Assembly (NCBI GenBank): GCA_025360985.1
Contig: JANYBA010000389.1
Span: forward strand, 1-19,076
Direction: 5' to 3'
Source: Gammaproteobacteria bacterium
GTDB taxonomy: Bacteria > Pseudomonadota > Gammaproteobacteria > Xanthomonadales > Xanthomonadaceae
DNA: 19,076 nucleotides
Part shown: piece after piece, positions 1 through 7,673 of the stretch
How the letters are laid out: every line of letters begins with the position of its first letter
How positions within the stretch are numbered: the first letter of the stretch is position 1
Made by a program: the position numbers and the translations under genes
Notes under the pieces: model-generated
Told to the model about the DNA's origin: nothing
The model's input: the letters and a program-made list of their open reading frames with translations, nothing else
Database searches by the model: none

Positions 1-2563
1 CCACCGGTTCGTCGACGTCCGGGCAGGCACCGCCGAAGCCGTCGTAGCACTGCCCGAGCACGCTGCCACCGAGGCGCTGCTTGCCGGCGCCGAGGCCGAT
101 CAGCCACAACTCGGAATCGATCTCGCGATCGAGTACCGGCACCAACTGCGGGCGCACGTCGCCGACCCGGGCGAAGGCGCTGACGATCAGCGAGACCGGT
201 GAAACCGTTTTTTGCGCATGGCCATCGGCCTGCCAATTTGCCTGCATCGACAACGAATCCTTGCCGACCGGAATGCTGATGTCGAGCTCCGGGCACAACT
301 CCATGCCGATCGCCTTGACCGCATCGAACAGCAGCGCGTCCTCGCCCGGATGCGCGGCCGCGGCCATCCAGTTGGCCGAGAGTTTTACTTCCGACAACGA
401 CGCCACCGGCGCCGCGGCGAGGTTGGTGATCGCTTCGCCGACCGCCATGCGCGCCGAGGCGGCGGCATCGATCAGGGCCAGCGGCGTGCGCTCGCCGATC
501 GCCATGGCTTCGCCGGCGACATCGAATAAGTCGGTGAGCGTGATCGCGCAGTCGGCCAGCGGCAGCTGCCAGGGCCCGACCATCTGGTCGCGCGAGCTAA
601 GCCCGCCGACGGTGCGATCGCCGATGGTGACCAGGAAATTCTTGGCCGCGACGGTCGGATGTGCCAGCACGCGCAGGCCGGCCTCGCGCAGCGACAACTT
701 GCCGGTGTCGAGCCGCGGCCAGCGCGACGCGACCGGCCGTTGGGTATCGCGGTGCATTTTCGGCGGCTTGCCGAACAGCAGGTCCATCGGCATGTCGACG
801 GCGCGCGCGCCATCCGCCGCCTGCAGCACCAGACGCTGCTCGGCGGTGGCGACGCCGACCGCAGACCAGGGGCAGCGCTCGCGTTGGCAGATCGCCTCGA
901 ACATCGGCAGGTGCTCGGCGGCGACGCCCAGCACGTATCGTTCCTGCGATTCGTTGCTCCACAACTGCATCGGCGACAAAGATGGATCGTCGCTGGGAAT
1001 CTTCGCCAATTCGATCACGCCGCCGAGCTCGCAATCGTGCAGCAGCTCGGGAATCGCGTTCGACAAACCGCCAGCGCCGACGTCGTGCATGAAGCGGATT
1101 GGATTACCCACGCCCATGGCCACGCAGCGGTCGATCACTTCCTGGCAGCGCCGCTCCATCTCCGGGTTGTCGCGTTGCACCGACGCGAAGTCGAGGTCTT
1201 CCGAGCTCTGGCCGGAGCCAACCGACGAGGCGGCGCCACCGCCGAGTCCGATCAGCATCGCCGGGCCGCCAAGCACTACCACGGCATCGCCGGCGCGCAG
1301 CGCCAGCTTCTTCACCATGGTTCGGTCGATCGCGCCGACGCCGCCGGCCAGCATGATCGGCTTGTCGTAGGCGCGCACGAGACCGGGCGTGTCGGTCGCC
1401 AGTTCAAAGCTGCGGAAATAGCCAGTGAGGTTGGGGCGGCCGAATTCGTTGTTGAACGCAGCGCCGCCGAGCGGGCCGTCGACCATGATCTCGAACGCGG
1501 ACGCCATGCGTGGATTGAGCGGACGCGGCCGTTCCCAGGGTTGCGGCAAGGTCGGGATGCGCAGGTGCGACACCGAGAATCCGGTCAGTCCGGCCTTGGG
1601 CTTGCCGCCGCGGCCGGTCGCGCCCTCGTCGCGGATTTCGCCGCCGGCGCCGGTGCTGGCGCCCGGGAACGGCGAAATCGCGGTCGGGTGGTTGTGCGTC
1701 TCGACCTTGATGCAAAAGGCGCTGTCGACCGGCGCCGCCTTCCGGAACTCGTGGCTGGCCGGATCGGGCCGGAACGGGCTGCCGGGGAATCCTTCGACGA
1801 CCGCGGCGTTGTCCTTGTAGGCCGAGAGCGTGAGCTGCGGCGCTTCGGCGTGGGTGTGCTTGATCATTCCGAACAAGGATTTCGACTGCGCTTCGCCGTC
1901 GATGGTCCAGCTGGCGTTGAAGATCTTGTGCCGGCAATGCTCGGAATTGGCCTGCGCGAACATCATCAGTTCGGCGTCGGTCGGATCGCGACCGAGCTGG
2001 CCGTAGCGAAGCTCGAGGTACTCGATTTCGTCGGCGCTCAAAGCCAGGCCCATGCGCCCGTTGGCGGCGCGCAGCGCGGCGAGCGGAATGCGATCGAGAT
2101 CGCCCGCCGGCAGGGACTGGAACAGGCGCGTGGCGTCTTCGCGGCGCGCCAACAGCGATTGCGTCATCGGGTCGTGCAGGGCGCGGGCCAGCGCCGGCCA
2201 GCGCGCGTCGCCCTCGGCGGGCAGTCCGGCCAGGTCCAGGCGCAGGCCGCGTTCGACGCGTTTGATGGTGTGGCCGGCGCCGCGCAGGATCTCGGTGGCC
2301 TTGCTCGCCCAGGGCGAAAGCGTGCCCAGGCGCGGCGTGACGAAGCGTGATTGCGCGCGTTCCGCCGTGGGTTCACTGGCAGGACAGCCTTCCAGGATGC
2401 GGCCGATGGCGGCAGCGTCGAGGCGTTCGCCGGGTTCGGCTTCGACGAAATAGACATGCCAGGCGCCGGTGACGCGTAGCTCGGGGACCAGCTGGCTGAG
2501 ACGGGCTTGCAGACGGTCGCGCCGGAAGGGCGACAGGGCCGGCAGGCCCTCAAGGACGATCAT
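1..2563 (-). CDS. purL: Phosphoribosylformylglycinamidine synthase (PurL), N-terminal two thirds
   Basis: Large single-chain FGAM synthase, which converts FGAR, ATP and glutamine to FGAM in cytoplasmic purine synthesis. The frame opens with [18 protein letters not shown], which fits the N-terminal PurS-like domain. Family signatures follow in order: [16 protein letters not shown] (about residue 210), [15 protein letters not shown] (about 285) and [13 protein letters not shown] of the ATP site, then [32 protein letters not shown] and [13 protein letters not shown]. The second synthase half continues with [10 protein letters not shown]. About 854 residues are present; the proteobacterial long form is roughly 1,300, so the rest of the second half and the C-terminal glutamine amidotransferase domain lie beyond base 1. 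The start at 2563 is the only ATG that keeps the complete N-terminal domain; the ribosome site is weak. dsbC lies 84 bases upstream on the same strand, but a -10-like element in the gap suggests purL has its own promoter. Confidence 0.97.
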   Translation of the reverse strand, partial: MIVLEGLPALSPFRRDRLQARLSQLVPELRVTGAWHVYFVEAEPGERLDAAAIGRILEGCPASEPTAERAQSRFVTPRLGTLSPWASKATEILRGAGHTIKRVERGLRLDLAGLPAEGDARWPALARALHDPMTQSLLARREDATRLFQSLPAGDLDRIPLAALRAANGRMGLALSADEIEYLELRYGQLGRDPTDAELMMFAQANSEHCRHKIFNASWTIDGEAQSKSLFGMIKHTHAEAPQLTLSAYKDNAAVVEGFPGSPFRPDPASHEFRKAAPVDSAFCIKVETHNHPTAISPFPGASTGAGGEIRDEGATGRGGKPKAGLTGFSVSHLRIPTLPQPWERPRPLNPRMASAFEIMVDGPLGGAAFNNEFGRPNLTGYFRSFELATDTPGLVRAYDKPIMLAGGVGAIDRTMVKKLALRAGDAVVVLGGPAMLIGLGGGAASSVGSGQSSEDLDFASVQRDNPEMERRCQEVIDRCVAMGVGNPIRFMHDVGAGGLSNAIPELLHDCELGGVIELAKIPSDDPSLSPMQLWSNESQERYVLGVAAEHLPMFEAICQRERCPWSAVGVATAEQRLVLQAADGARAVDMPMDLLFGKPPKMHRDTQRPVASRWPRLDTGKLSLREAGLRVLAHPTVAAKNFLVTIGDRTVGGLSSRDQMVGPWQLPLADCAITLTDLFDVAGEAMAIGERTPLALIDAAASARMAVGEAITNLAAAPVASLSEVKLSANWMAAAAHPGEDALLFDAVKAIGMELCPELDISIPVGKDSLSMQANWQADGHAQKTVSPVSLIVSAFARVGDVRPQLVPVLDREIDSELWLIGLGAGKQRLGGSVLGQCYDGFGGACPDVDEPV

Positions 2564-2595
2564 GTCCGCGGAATTCCGGGGAGGACGGTCCGCCT

Positions 2596-2601
2596 ATTGT
2601 A
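2596..2601 (-). promoter_or_regulatory. Putative -10 element (TACAAT) for purL
   Basis: Reading leftward, the gap between dsbC and purL holds CTACAATAGG, an AT-rich island in very GC-rich DNA, 32 bases before the purL ATG. TACAAT matches 5 of 6 positions of the sigma-70 -10 consensus. I see no convincing -35 at the usual spacing, so the call rests on one hexamer. Confidence 0.35.
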
Positions 2602-2647
2602 GCCGATCGCGCCGCCCGGGCCGGGGCTGGCGCGTCGTTCCGGATGA

Positions 2648-3394
2648 TCAGTTCGGCCGGGCGGCGATGCTGGCCTTCTTGTCGAGCCTGGCCAGCATGT
2701 CCTGCGGCGAGAGGTAACCGCCGAGCTGCGAGCCGTCGGCGGCGTAGATCGCCGGCGTGCCGTCGACGCCGATCTTCTGGCCGAGTTGGTATTCCATGGT
2801 GACCGGATTCGGGCAGGTCTTCTTGGCGATCGGCTTGTCGAGCTTGGCGTCGGTCAGGGCCTGGCGCCGGTCGACGGCGCACCAGACGTTCACGGCCTTG
2901 GTGTACGAATCCGAATTCAGCCCGGCGCGCGGGAAGAACATGTACTCGACCGCGATCCCGGCCTTGTTGTAGTCCTGGATCTGGGTGTGGAGCTTGCGGC
3001 AGAAGCCGCAGTCGATGTCCGTGAACACGGTCACCCGGTACTTGGGATTGGGCGGCGCGAACACGATCCGGCGATCCTTGCCGACGGCATCGAGCATGCC
3101 CCGGCGCAGCACCGCCTCGCTGGCGTTGGTCAGGTTGCTGCGGCTGGACAGTTCGATCAGGGAGCCCTGCATGAGGTACTTGCCGTCGTTGCTGACGTAG
3201 AACACCTGGGCGCCGATCGCGACTTCCTTGTACCCGGGGATCAGCGACGGCCTGATGCTGTCGATCGTCCAGTCCGGCGCCGCCTTGGCGACGGCGGCGC
3301 GGATCGCGGCATCGGCGTCGGCGGGGGCGCGGGTCTGGGCGAAAGCGACGGCCACGGTCGCGGACAAGGCAAGGACGGCAAGCAGGCGCTTCAT
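2648..3394 (-). CDS. dsbC: Thiol:disulfide interchange protein of the DsbC/DsbG family
   Basis: Periplasmic disulfide isomerase of 248 residues. An N-terminal signal peptide (KR, then a hydrophobic run, cleavage likely after AFA at residue 19) is followed by a DsbC dimerisation domain (about 25-90, with GYKEVAIGAQVFYVSNDGKY). The thioredoxin-fold domain carries the redox motif C129-G-F-C132 in FTDIDCGFCRKLH. C172 and C194 match the second, structural disulfide of DsbC. The cis-proline loop is G212-T213-P214. Length and order fit E. coli DsbC (236 residues with signal). I chose the ATG at 3394 because the signal peptide begins there; the frame stays open upstream but that extension is not signal-like. 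The gene is divergent from the hemolysin III gene across 209 bases, in which I see no clear promoter. It probably keeps secreted multi-cysteine proteins correctly folded, with a DsbD partner elsewhere. Confidence 0.93.
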   Translation of the reverse strand: MKRLLAVLALSATVAVAFAQTRAPADADAAIRAAVAKAAPDWTIDSIRPSLIPGYKEVAIGAQVFYVSNDGKYLMQGSLIELSSRSNLTNASEAVLRRGMLDAVGKDRRIVFAPPNPKYRVTVFTDIDCGFCRKLHTQIQDYNKAGIAVEYMFFPRAGLNSDSYTKAVNVWCAVDRRQALTDAKLDKPIAKKTCPNPVTMEYQLGQKIGVDGTPAIYAADGSQLGGYLSPQDMLARLDKKASIAARPN

Positions 3395-3603
3395 GGTCGG
3401 ATCCGGCAAAGTGGGCATGGTTCCGACCGGGGGCTGGGCGGAAAGTTCGGGCATTTTGCCATGGCAGCCGCGCCAGCCGGCGACCGTCCATCCCGCCACG
3501 GCGCCGTCCGTTCGGCGAAAGCGGCCGCGGCGAGGCGATTGCCCTGCCAAGGGGGCTCTGACATCCTCGACGTCGAAACGCCTCCCCCGGCCACTGCCCC
3601 GAC

Positions 3604-4242
3604 ATGACCGATCCCCACCACTGGCGCAATGAACTGTGGAACGCGCTGACCCACGGCACCGGCTTCGTTGTCGCGGTCGTCGCCAGCACCATCCTGATCA
3701 CGCTGGCTGCCAGGAACGGCAACGAGTGGCAGCTTACCGGCGCGATCGTGTTCGGGCTGTCGCTGTCCCTGCTCTACCTGGCCTCGACCCTGTACCACTC
3801 GGTCCCGCACGTGCTGGCGAAATCGCGCCTGAAGATCCTCGACCATTGCGCGATCTTCATCCTGATCGCCGGCACCTACACGCCGTTCGCCCTGATCGGC
3901 CTGCGCGGCCACGGCGGCGATTGGCTGCTGCTGGCCGCGTGGTCGCTGGCGGTGCTGGGCGTGCTGTTCAAGCTGGCCTACACCGGCCGTTTCAAGGGCG
4001 TCTCGACCCTGATCTACCTGGCGATGGGCTGGATGGCGCTGACCACTGCCAAGCCGATGCTGCGGTTCATCCCGATGTCGACCCTGCTCTGGCTACTGGC
4101 GGGCGGCCTGGCCTATTCGCTCGGCACGATCTTCTACATGAGCAAGCGCCGGCACACCCACGCCGTCTGGCACGGCTTCGTCATGCTCGGCAGCGGCTGC
4201 CACTTCGTCGCGGTATCGATGCAGGTGCTAGGCACCGTCTAG
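3604..4242 (+). CDS. Hemolysin III family (PAQR-like) membrane protein
   Basis: Inner-membrane protein of 212 residues with about seven hydrophobic segments. It carries the three conserved blocks of the HlyIII/YqfA family: N-terminal WRNELWNALTHGTG, the SxxYH motif in ASTLYHSVPH (about residues 60-69) with the following LDHCAIFILIAGTYTPF, and C-terminal HAVWHGFVMLGSGCHF. These His, Ser and Asp residues form the buried metal-binding, hydrolase-like site typical of the PAQR/CREST superfamily. Length matches the usual 205-220 residues. No clear ribosome site precedes the ATG, but the conserved N-terminus starts there. The last 15 bases overlap the 3' end of the converging hydroxylase gene. The family name comes from a haemolysis assay in Bacillus; the role in gammaproteobacteria is poorly defined (E. 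coli YqfA has been linked to membrane fatty-acid homeostasis), so toxin function should not be assumed. Confidence 0.93.
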   Translation: MTDPHHWRNELWNALTHGTGFVVAVVASTILITLAARNGNEWQLTGAIVFGLSLSLLYLASTLYHSVPHVLAKSRLKILDHCAIFILIAGTYTPFALIGLRGHGGDWLLLAAWSLAVLGVLFKLAYTGRFKGVSTLIYLAMGWMALTTAKPMLRFIPMSTLLWLLAGGLAYSLGTIFYMSKRRHTHAVWHGFVMLGSGCHFVAVSMQVLGTV

Positions 4243-4809
4243 CCAGCTGGGCTGGTCGGGATCGAAGAATTCGAAGATCAGGTGGATCCGGTCGCTGTCG
4301 CCTTCGTTCTTGACGGCGTGAACGCCCAGGTTGTTCACCTCGACCGCGCCGCCGACCGGGAAATGGTAGGTCCGCGGTTCGATGTAGAAGCCCACGCGCG
4401 GATTCGTCTGCAGCGGCAAGTGGATCTTGTGCGGCCACGTCGCCGAGGGCGAGGCGTCCTTGTGCGGGTGGATGACGCCGCCGGGCGCCATCTTCGCCAG
4501 CATGATCCGCGGAAACTGGCCGCGGGCGTAGCCGTAGGGCCGGGTCGCGGCGGCGAGCACCGGCTCCAGGCGCTCGCGCCACTCGGCCCATTGCGGCCGG
4601 TCGTGCGATTCGCGCCAGTCGTTCAATCGATTGACGAAGCGGAAAACGATGTGCTCGGTCTTGTCGAGCGCGTCGAACCGGTTCGGCTTGCTGGCGTTTT
4701 CTTCTTCCCAGATTTCCTTCGGTATTTTCAGCACCGCCTCGAGCAGGCCGTCGATGTCGACCTGGCCGAGCTGGCGCGTGGAGGTGGTCTTGCGCGGATT
4801 GGCGTACAT
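4228..4809 (-). CDS. Aspartyl/asparaginyl beta-hydroxylase-like Fe(II)/2-oxoglutarate dioxygenase
   Basis: Protein of 193 residues, probably cytoplasmic (no signal or membrane segment). The C-terminal half has the layout of the Asp/Asn beta-hydroxylase fold: H116-x-D118 in VIHPHKDAS, H130 in KIHLPL, distal H164 in LGVHAVKNEG, and R174 in SDRIHLIFEFF, which would bind 2-oxoglutarate. Together these give the HxD...H metal triad. The N-terminal 90 residues are not diagnostic; they include the acidic stretch WEEENASKPNRFDALD. The start at 4809 follows the sulfotransferase stop by one base (TGA-g-ATG), so translation of the two is almost certainly coupled. Family members hydroxylate side chains of peptides, free amino acids or carrier-bound residues; nothing in the sequence fixes the substrate. 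Given the partner gene, it may create or modify a hydroxyl group that is then sulfated (inference). The 3' end overlaps the hemolysin III gene by 15 bases. Confidence 0.85.
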   Translation of the reverse strand: MYANPRKTTSTRQLGQVDIDGLLEAVLKIPKEIWEEENASKPNRFDALDKTEHIVFRFVNRLNDWRESHDRPQWAEWRERLEPVLAAATRPYGYARGQFPRIMLAKMAPGGVIHPHKDASPSATWPHKIHLPLQTNPRVGFYIEPRTYHFPVGGAVEVNNLGVHAVKNEGDSDRIHLIFEFFDPDQPSWLDGA

Positions 4810-4810
4810 C

Positions 4811-5437
4811 TCACTCGAACCGGTAGTCGAACAGTTCCAGGTCCTTCCGGTACAGGTCGGAAACCCGGTCGATCAGGTCCTGGTCGTAGTACTCATGATA
4901 CGACTTGTGCTTGCTCGAATTCACCCGTTCCAGGGTCGTTTCCGGCAGGCCGACGTCGCGGCAGACCTGGTCGAACGAGGCCTGCATGGTTTCGTTGCGG
5001 CCGACGATGTCCATCGCCACCTTGCCGTCGGCGTCGTCGATGAAGCTGTGCTGCGGCAGGAACAGCAGGTGGTCGACCGGGCGCAGGTCGCGGATGACGT
5101 ATCGCATGAAGCCGGTCGGATTGGCCTCGAAATGACCGGTGTTCCGGCCCATGAAGGCGCAATAGGAAACGAAGCGGTCGAACGGGTTGCGGACGAAGGC
5201 GAATTTCTTGTACGCGAAATACATTTCCTCGCCGAGCACCGGCCGGATCTGCCGGGCCGTGATGTGGCCGTGGCCGATCGCGCTCAATTCCGGGAACGGG
5301 AATTTTTTCTGCACGAACAGGCCGACCTGCTCGAGGTCCTGTTCGCCCATGTGCTGGCGCAGCGCCTGGCGCACCGAATGGGTGCCGGTTTTCGGAACGG
5401 CGAAGAAGATGTAGCGGTGCTGGTGCGAGATGATCAT
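4811..5437 (-). CDS. PAPS-dependent sulfotransferase family protein
   Basis: Soluble protein of 208 residues that would transfer sulfate from PAPS to a hydroxyl or amine acceptor. The 5'-phosphosulfate loop is PKTGTHSVR (residues 15-23), directly after the first strand HRYIFFAV. The 3'-phosphate site is FVRNPFDRFVSYCAF (81-95), with R83 and S91 the expected contacts. A GHGHIT segment (55-60) supplies candidate catalytic histidines, and the end, LYRKDLELFDYRFE, is the usual close of small Sulfotransfer_2-type enzymes. The start at 5437 is preferred because MIISHQHRYIFF matches the family N-terminus; an in-frame GTG at 5473 would add 12 Arg/Pro-rich residues. The ATG sits three bases after a GC-only inverted repeat. 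The hydroxylase gene begins one base after this stop. The acceptor is unknown; a surface glycan, lipid or small peptide are all possible. Confidence 0.88.
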   Translation of the reverse strand: MIISHQHRYIFFAVPKTGTHSVRQALRQHMGEQDLEQVGLFVQKKFPFPELSAIGHGHITARQIRPVLGEEMYFAYKKFAFVRNPFDRFVSYCAFMGRNTGHFEANPTGFMRYVIRDLRPVDHLLFLPQHSFIDDADGKVAMDIVGRNETMQASFDQVCRDVGLPETTLERVNSSKHKSYHEYYDQDLIDRVSDLYRKDLELFDYRFE

Positions 5438-5440
5438 GCG

Positions 5441-5461
5441 GGGCGCCCTGGGCCGGCGCCC
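5441..5461 (-). repeat. GC-only inverted repeat abutting the sulfotransferase start
   Basis: GGGCGCC (5441-5447) and GGCGCCC (5455-5461) are exact reverse complements separated by seven bases. In the leftward transcript the stem ends three bases before the sulfotransferase ATG, where a ribosome site would lie. No T-run follows, so it is not a standard intrinsic terminator. It may hinder initiation or act as a processing site downstream of the CBS gene. Confidence 0.5.
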
Positions 5462-5489
5462 ATGATAAGGCACGACGCCGCCAGCGGCC

Positions 5490-5918
5490 CTAGCCGGCGA
5501 TGTATTGCTGCAACTGGGCGATCTCCAGCTGCTGGTCCTCGATCACGGCCTTGACCAGGTCGCCGATCGAAATCACGCCGACGATGCGCTCACCTTCGCG
5601 CACCGGCAGGTGGCGGATATGCCGCTGGGTCATCAGGCCCATGCAGGTGGCGGCGGTGTCCTCGGGCGACACGCACAACACCGGGCTGGTCATGATCGCG
5701 CTGACCGGCGTGTCTTTCGACGATCGTCCCTGCAGGATCACCTTGCGCGCATAGTCGCGCTCGCTGGCGATGCCAACCAGCGCCTGGCCCTGCATCACCA
5801 ACACCGCGCCGATGCGGTGCTCGGCCATCAGTCGGATCACGTCCAGCACCGGCGTTTCCGGCGTCACCGCGAACACCTGGCGACCCTTGTCTTCAAGTAT
5901 CTGGTTGGCGTTGCGCAT
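5490..5918 (-). CDS. Two-CBS-domain protein
   Basis: Stand-alone CBS-pair (Bateman) protein of 142 residues. CBS1 spans about residues 13-62, with LMAEHRIGAVLVM and VGIASERDYARKV. CBS2 spans about 78-128, with MTQRHIRHLPVREG and RIVGVISIGDLVKAV. A short helix, EDQQLEIAQLQQYI, closes the chain, as in the many small proteobacterial homologues. CBS pairs bind adenosine nucleotides and report energy state to a partner; no partner domain is fused here. The ATG at 5918 has a strong ribosome site (GGAGGG, five to six bases upstream), which settles the start. It lies between the glycosyltransferase (36 bases upstream) and the sulfotransferase (52 bases downstream) on one strand. The genes could be co-transcribed, but a functional link is not shown. 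Confidence 0.92.
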   Translation of the reverse strand: MRNANQILEDKGRQVFAVTPETPVLDVIRLMAEHRIGAVLVMQGQALVGIASERDYARKVILQGRSSKDTPVSAIMTSPVLCVSPEDTAATCMGLMTQRHIRHLPVREGERIVGVISIGDLVKAVIEDQQLEIAQLQQYIAG

Positions 5919-5954
5919 GGCTGCCCTCCGTTCCCGAAGCCGTCGCCCCCGATT

Positions 5955-6920
5955 CTAGTCTTGTTGCCGCCGGCCTGCTCCGGCGCCCGGCCCGGGCCGC
6001 CATTCCTGCACCAGGTACAGGGGGCGCTGTTTCGCTTCCAGGTAAAGTCGCCCCAGGTATTCGCCGACCACGCCGAGCGCCATCAGCTGCACGCCGCCGA
6101 GCAGCAACACGACCGCCATCATCGTCGGCCAGCCCTGCACGGGATCGCCCCAGCGCAGGGTCTTGATCACGATCCAGCCGCCGTAGGCGAATGCCAGCAT
6201 CGCCGTGGTGAAACCGACATAGGTCGCGACCCGCAGCGGCGCGGTCGAAAAGCCGGTGATGCCATCGAGGGCGAAATTCCACAAGCGCCAATAGTTGAAT
6301 TTGCTCGATCCGGCGATCCGCGGCTGGCGCTGGTAGGCAATCGACGCCTGCGGATAGCCGACCCAGGCGAACAGCCCTTTCATGAAGCGCTGGCGCTCGC
6401 GCAGGCCGCGCAGGGCTTCGATGACGCGGCGCGACATCAAGCGGAAATCGCCGGTGTCGGCCGGGATGGCGGTGTCGGCGACCCGGTTCATCACCCGGTA
6501 AAACGCCGCGGCGGTGGCGCGCTTGAGCCAGGATTCGCCCGGCCGCGTGGTGCGCGTGCCGACCACCACGTCGAAGCCCTCGCGCCATTTCGCCACGAAT
6601 TCGGGGATCAGTTCCGGCGGATCCTGGCCGTCGGCATCCAGGACGATCACCGCGTCGGCGTCGGCCAGGTCGAGGCCGGCGGTCAGCGCCAGTTCCTTGC
6701 CGAAGTTGCGCGACAAGCGCAGCACGCTGACCCGGGCATCGGCATCGGCGAGCGCGCGCAGCACGACCCAGGTGTCGTCGCGGCTGCCGTCGTCCACGTA
6801 CAGGACGCTGCAGTCCAGGTCCAGGCCGGCGAACGTCCGTTCCAGGCGGGCGTGCAGGGCGGGCAGCGCGGCGGCTTCGTTGTAGGCGGCAACCACCACC
6901 GCGAGCGAGTTCTTGGTCAT
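5955..6920 (-). CDS. Family 2 glycosyltransferase, GtrB/polyprenyl-phosphate sugar transferase type
   Basis: Inner-membrane glycosyltransferase of 321 residues. The GT-A domain comes first: VVVAAYNEAAALPALH (residues 8-23), VDDGSRDDTW (42-51), LSRNFGKELALTAGLD (69-84) and the metal-binding D95-A-D97 within LDADGQDPPELIPEF. DTGDFRLMSRRV (155-166) and the PRIAGSSKFNYWRLW block are typical of GtrB/YfdH and DPM1-like enzymes. Two transmembrane helices follow, near 232-254 and 264-288, then a short Gly/Pro-rich tail. Such enzymes load a sugar from a nucleotide donor onto undecaprenyl phosphate for O-antigen or lipid A-type decoration outside the inner membrane. The donor sugar cannot be read from the sequence. 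mtgA ends 28 bases upstream. No flippase (gtrA) or acceptor-specific transferase (gtrC) is adjacent, so the other steps must be encoded elsewhere. Confidence 0.92.
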   Translation of the reverse strand: MTKNSLAVVVAAYNEAAALPALHARLERTFAGLDLDCSVLYVDDGSRDDTWVVLRALADADARVSVLRLSRNFGKELALTAGLDLADADAVIVLDADGQDPPELIPEFVAKWREGFDVVVGTRTTRPGESWLKRATAAAFYRVMNRVADTAIPADTGDFRLMSRRVIEALRGLRERQRFMKGLFAWVGYPQASIAYQRQPRIAGSSKFNYWRLWNFALDGITGFSTAPLRVATYVGFTTAMLAFAYGGWIVIKTLRWGDPVQGWPTMMAVVLLLGGVQLMALGVVGEYLGRLYLEAKQRPLYLVQEWRPGPGAGAGRRQQD

Positions 6921-6948
6921 GGCCCGATGTTAGCGCCTCGTGCGCGGA

Positions 6949-7662
6949 TCAGCGCGCCGAATCGAGGTAGGTCGCGCCGCCCAGGTGGCCGACCTGGCGC
7001 TGGATCCAGTTGGCGCGCCGCTGCACGTAGGCGCCGGGATTGCGGGCGTTGTATCGGCGCGGACTCGGCAGCACCGCCGCCAGGCGCGCGCTTTCCGACA
7101 GGCTCAGGCGCGTCGCCGGTTTGTGGAAGAAGTTCTGCGCCGCCGCTTCCGCGCCGTAGACGCCGTCGCCGAATTCGGCCACGTTGGCATAGACCTCGAG
7201 GATGCGTCGCTTCGGCCAGGTCGCCTCGATCAACACCGTGTACCAGGCCTCGAGCCCCTTGCGCAGGTAGCTGCGGCCGCTCCACAGGAACATGTTCTTG
7301 GCGACCTGCTGGCTGATCGTGCTGGCGCCACGGATGCGCCGGCCGCGGCCGTTGTACTCCATCGCCTTGTTGATCGCCTCGAAATCGAAACCGTGGTGGA
7401 ACGGGAACTTCTGGTCTTCGGCGGCGACCAGGGCGATCGGCAGGTTGGATGAGATGCGCGACCAGCTGCGCCACTGGTAGTGCAACTGGAAGCCCGGCTC
7501 GCGCCGGAACGTGGCCGACAACCAGCGTTCCATCATGAAGGCCGACGTCACCGGCGGAATCCAGCGCAGCAACACGACCTGCAGGACCGACGCCAGCATC
7601 AGTGCCAGCGGAAACCACAACAGCCAGCGTCGCCAACGCCGTCCCCTTTGGCTTGATGCCAT
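6949..7662 (-). CDS. mtgA: Monofunctional biosynthetic peptidoglycan transglycosylase
   Basis: Inner-membrane GT51 enzyme of 237 residues that polymerises lipid II into glycan strands. A basic N-terminus (RGRRWRRW) and one transmembrane helix (about 13-33) anchor it. The catalytic domain has the family motifs in order: [14 protein letters not shown] with catalytic E82, [16 protein letters not shown] (112-127), [23 protein letters not shown], and [22 protein letters not shown], then [21 protein letters not shown]. Length matches E. coli MtgA (242). There is no transpeptidase domain. The ATG at 7662 has a good purine-rich site (GGGGAAGGG) just upstream, and the membrane anchor starts there. It lies 11 bases after the DUF4440-like gene and 28 bases before the glycosyltransferase, so it is probably part of one leftward unit. 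Confidence 0.96.
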   Translation of the reverse strand: MASSQRGRRWRRWLLWFPLALMLASVLQVVLLRWIPPVTSAFMMERWLSATFRREPGFQLHYQWRSWSRISSNLPIALVAAEDQKFPFHHGFDFEAINKAMEYNGRGRRIRGASTISQQVAKNMFLWSGRSYLRKGLEAWYTVLIEATWPKRRILEVYANVAEFGDGVYGAEAAAQNFFHKPATRLSLSESARLAAVLPSPRRYNARNPGAYVQRRANWIQRQVGHLGGATYLDSAR

Positions 7663-7673
7663 GCCCTTCCCCG

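Noticed and set aside
659..2350. A 563-codon plus-strand open frame across purL
   Set aside because: Antisense shadow of purL, no signal, domain or ribosome site.
3395..3603. A small gene or riboswitch in the 209-base divergent gap between dsbC and the hemolysin III gene
   Set aside because: I see only short palindromes (such as GCCATGGC) and no credible ribosome site with coding pattern, promoter pair or aptamer-like fold.
3604..4242. Reading the hemolysin III family protein as a virulence toxin
   Set aside because: The family is widespread in non-pathogens and is an integral membrane PAQR-type protein; the name alone does not support a toxin role.
5505..7316. A 603-codon plus-strand open frame across the CBS, glycosyltransferase and mtgA genes
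   Set aside because: It spans three real genes on the other strand and the product is His/Arg-rich low-complexity sequence.
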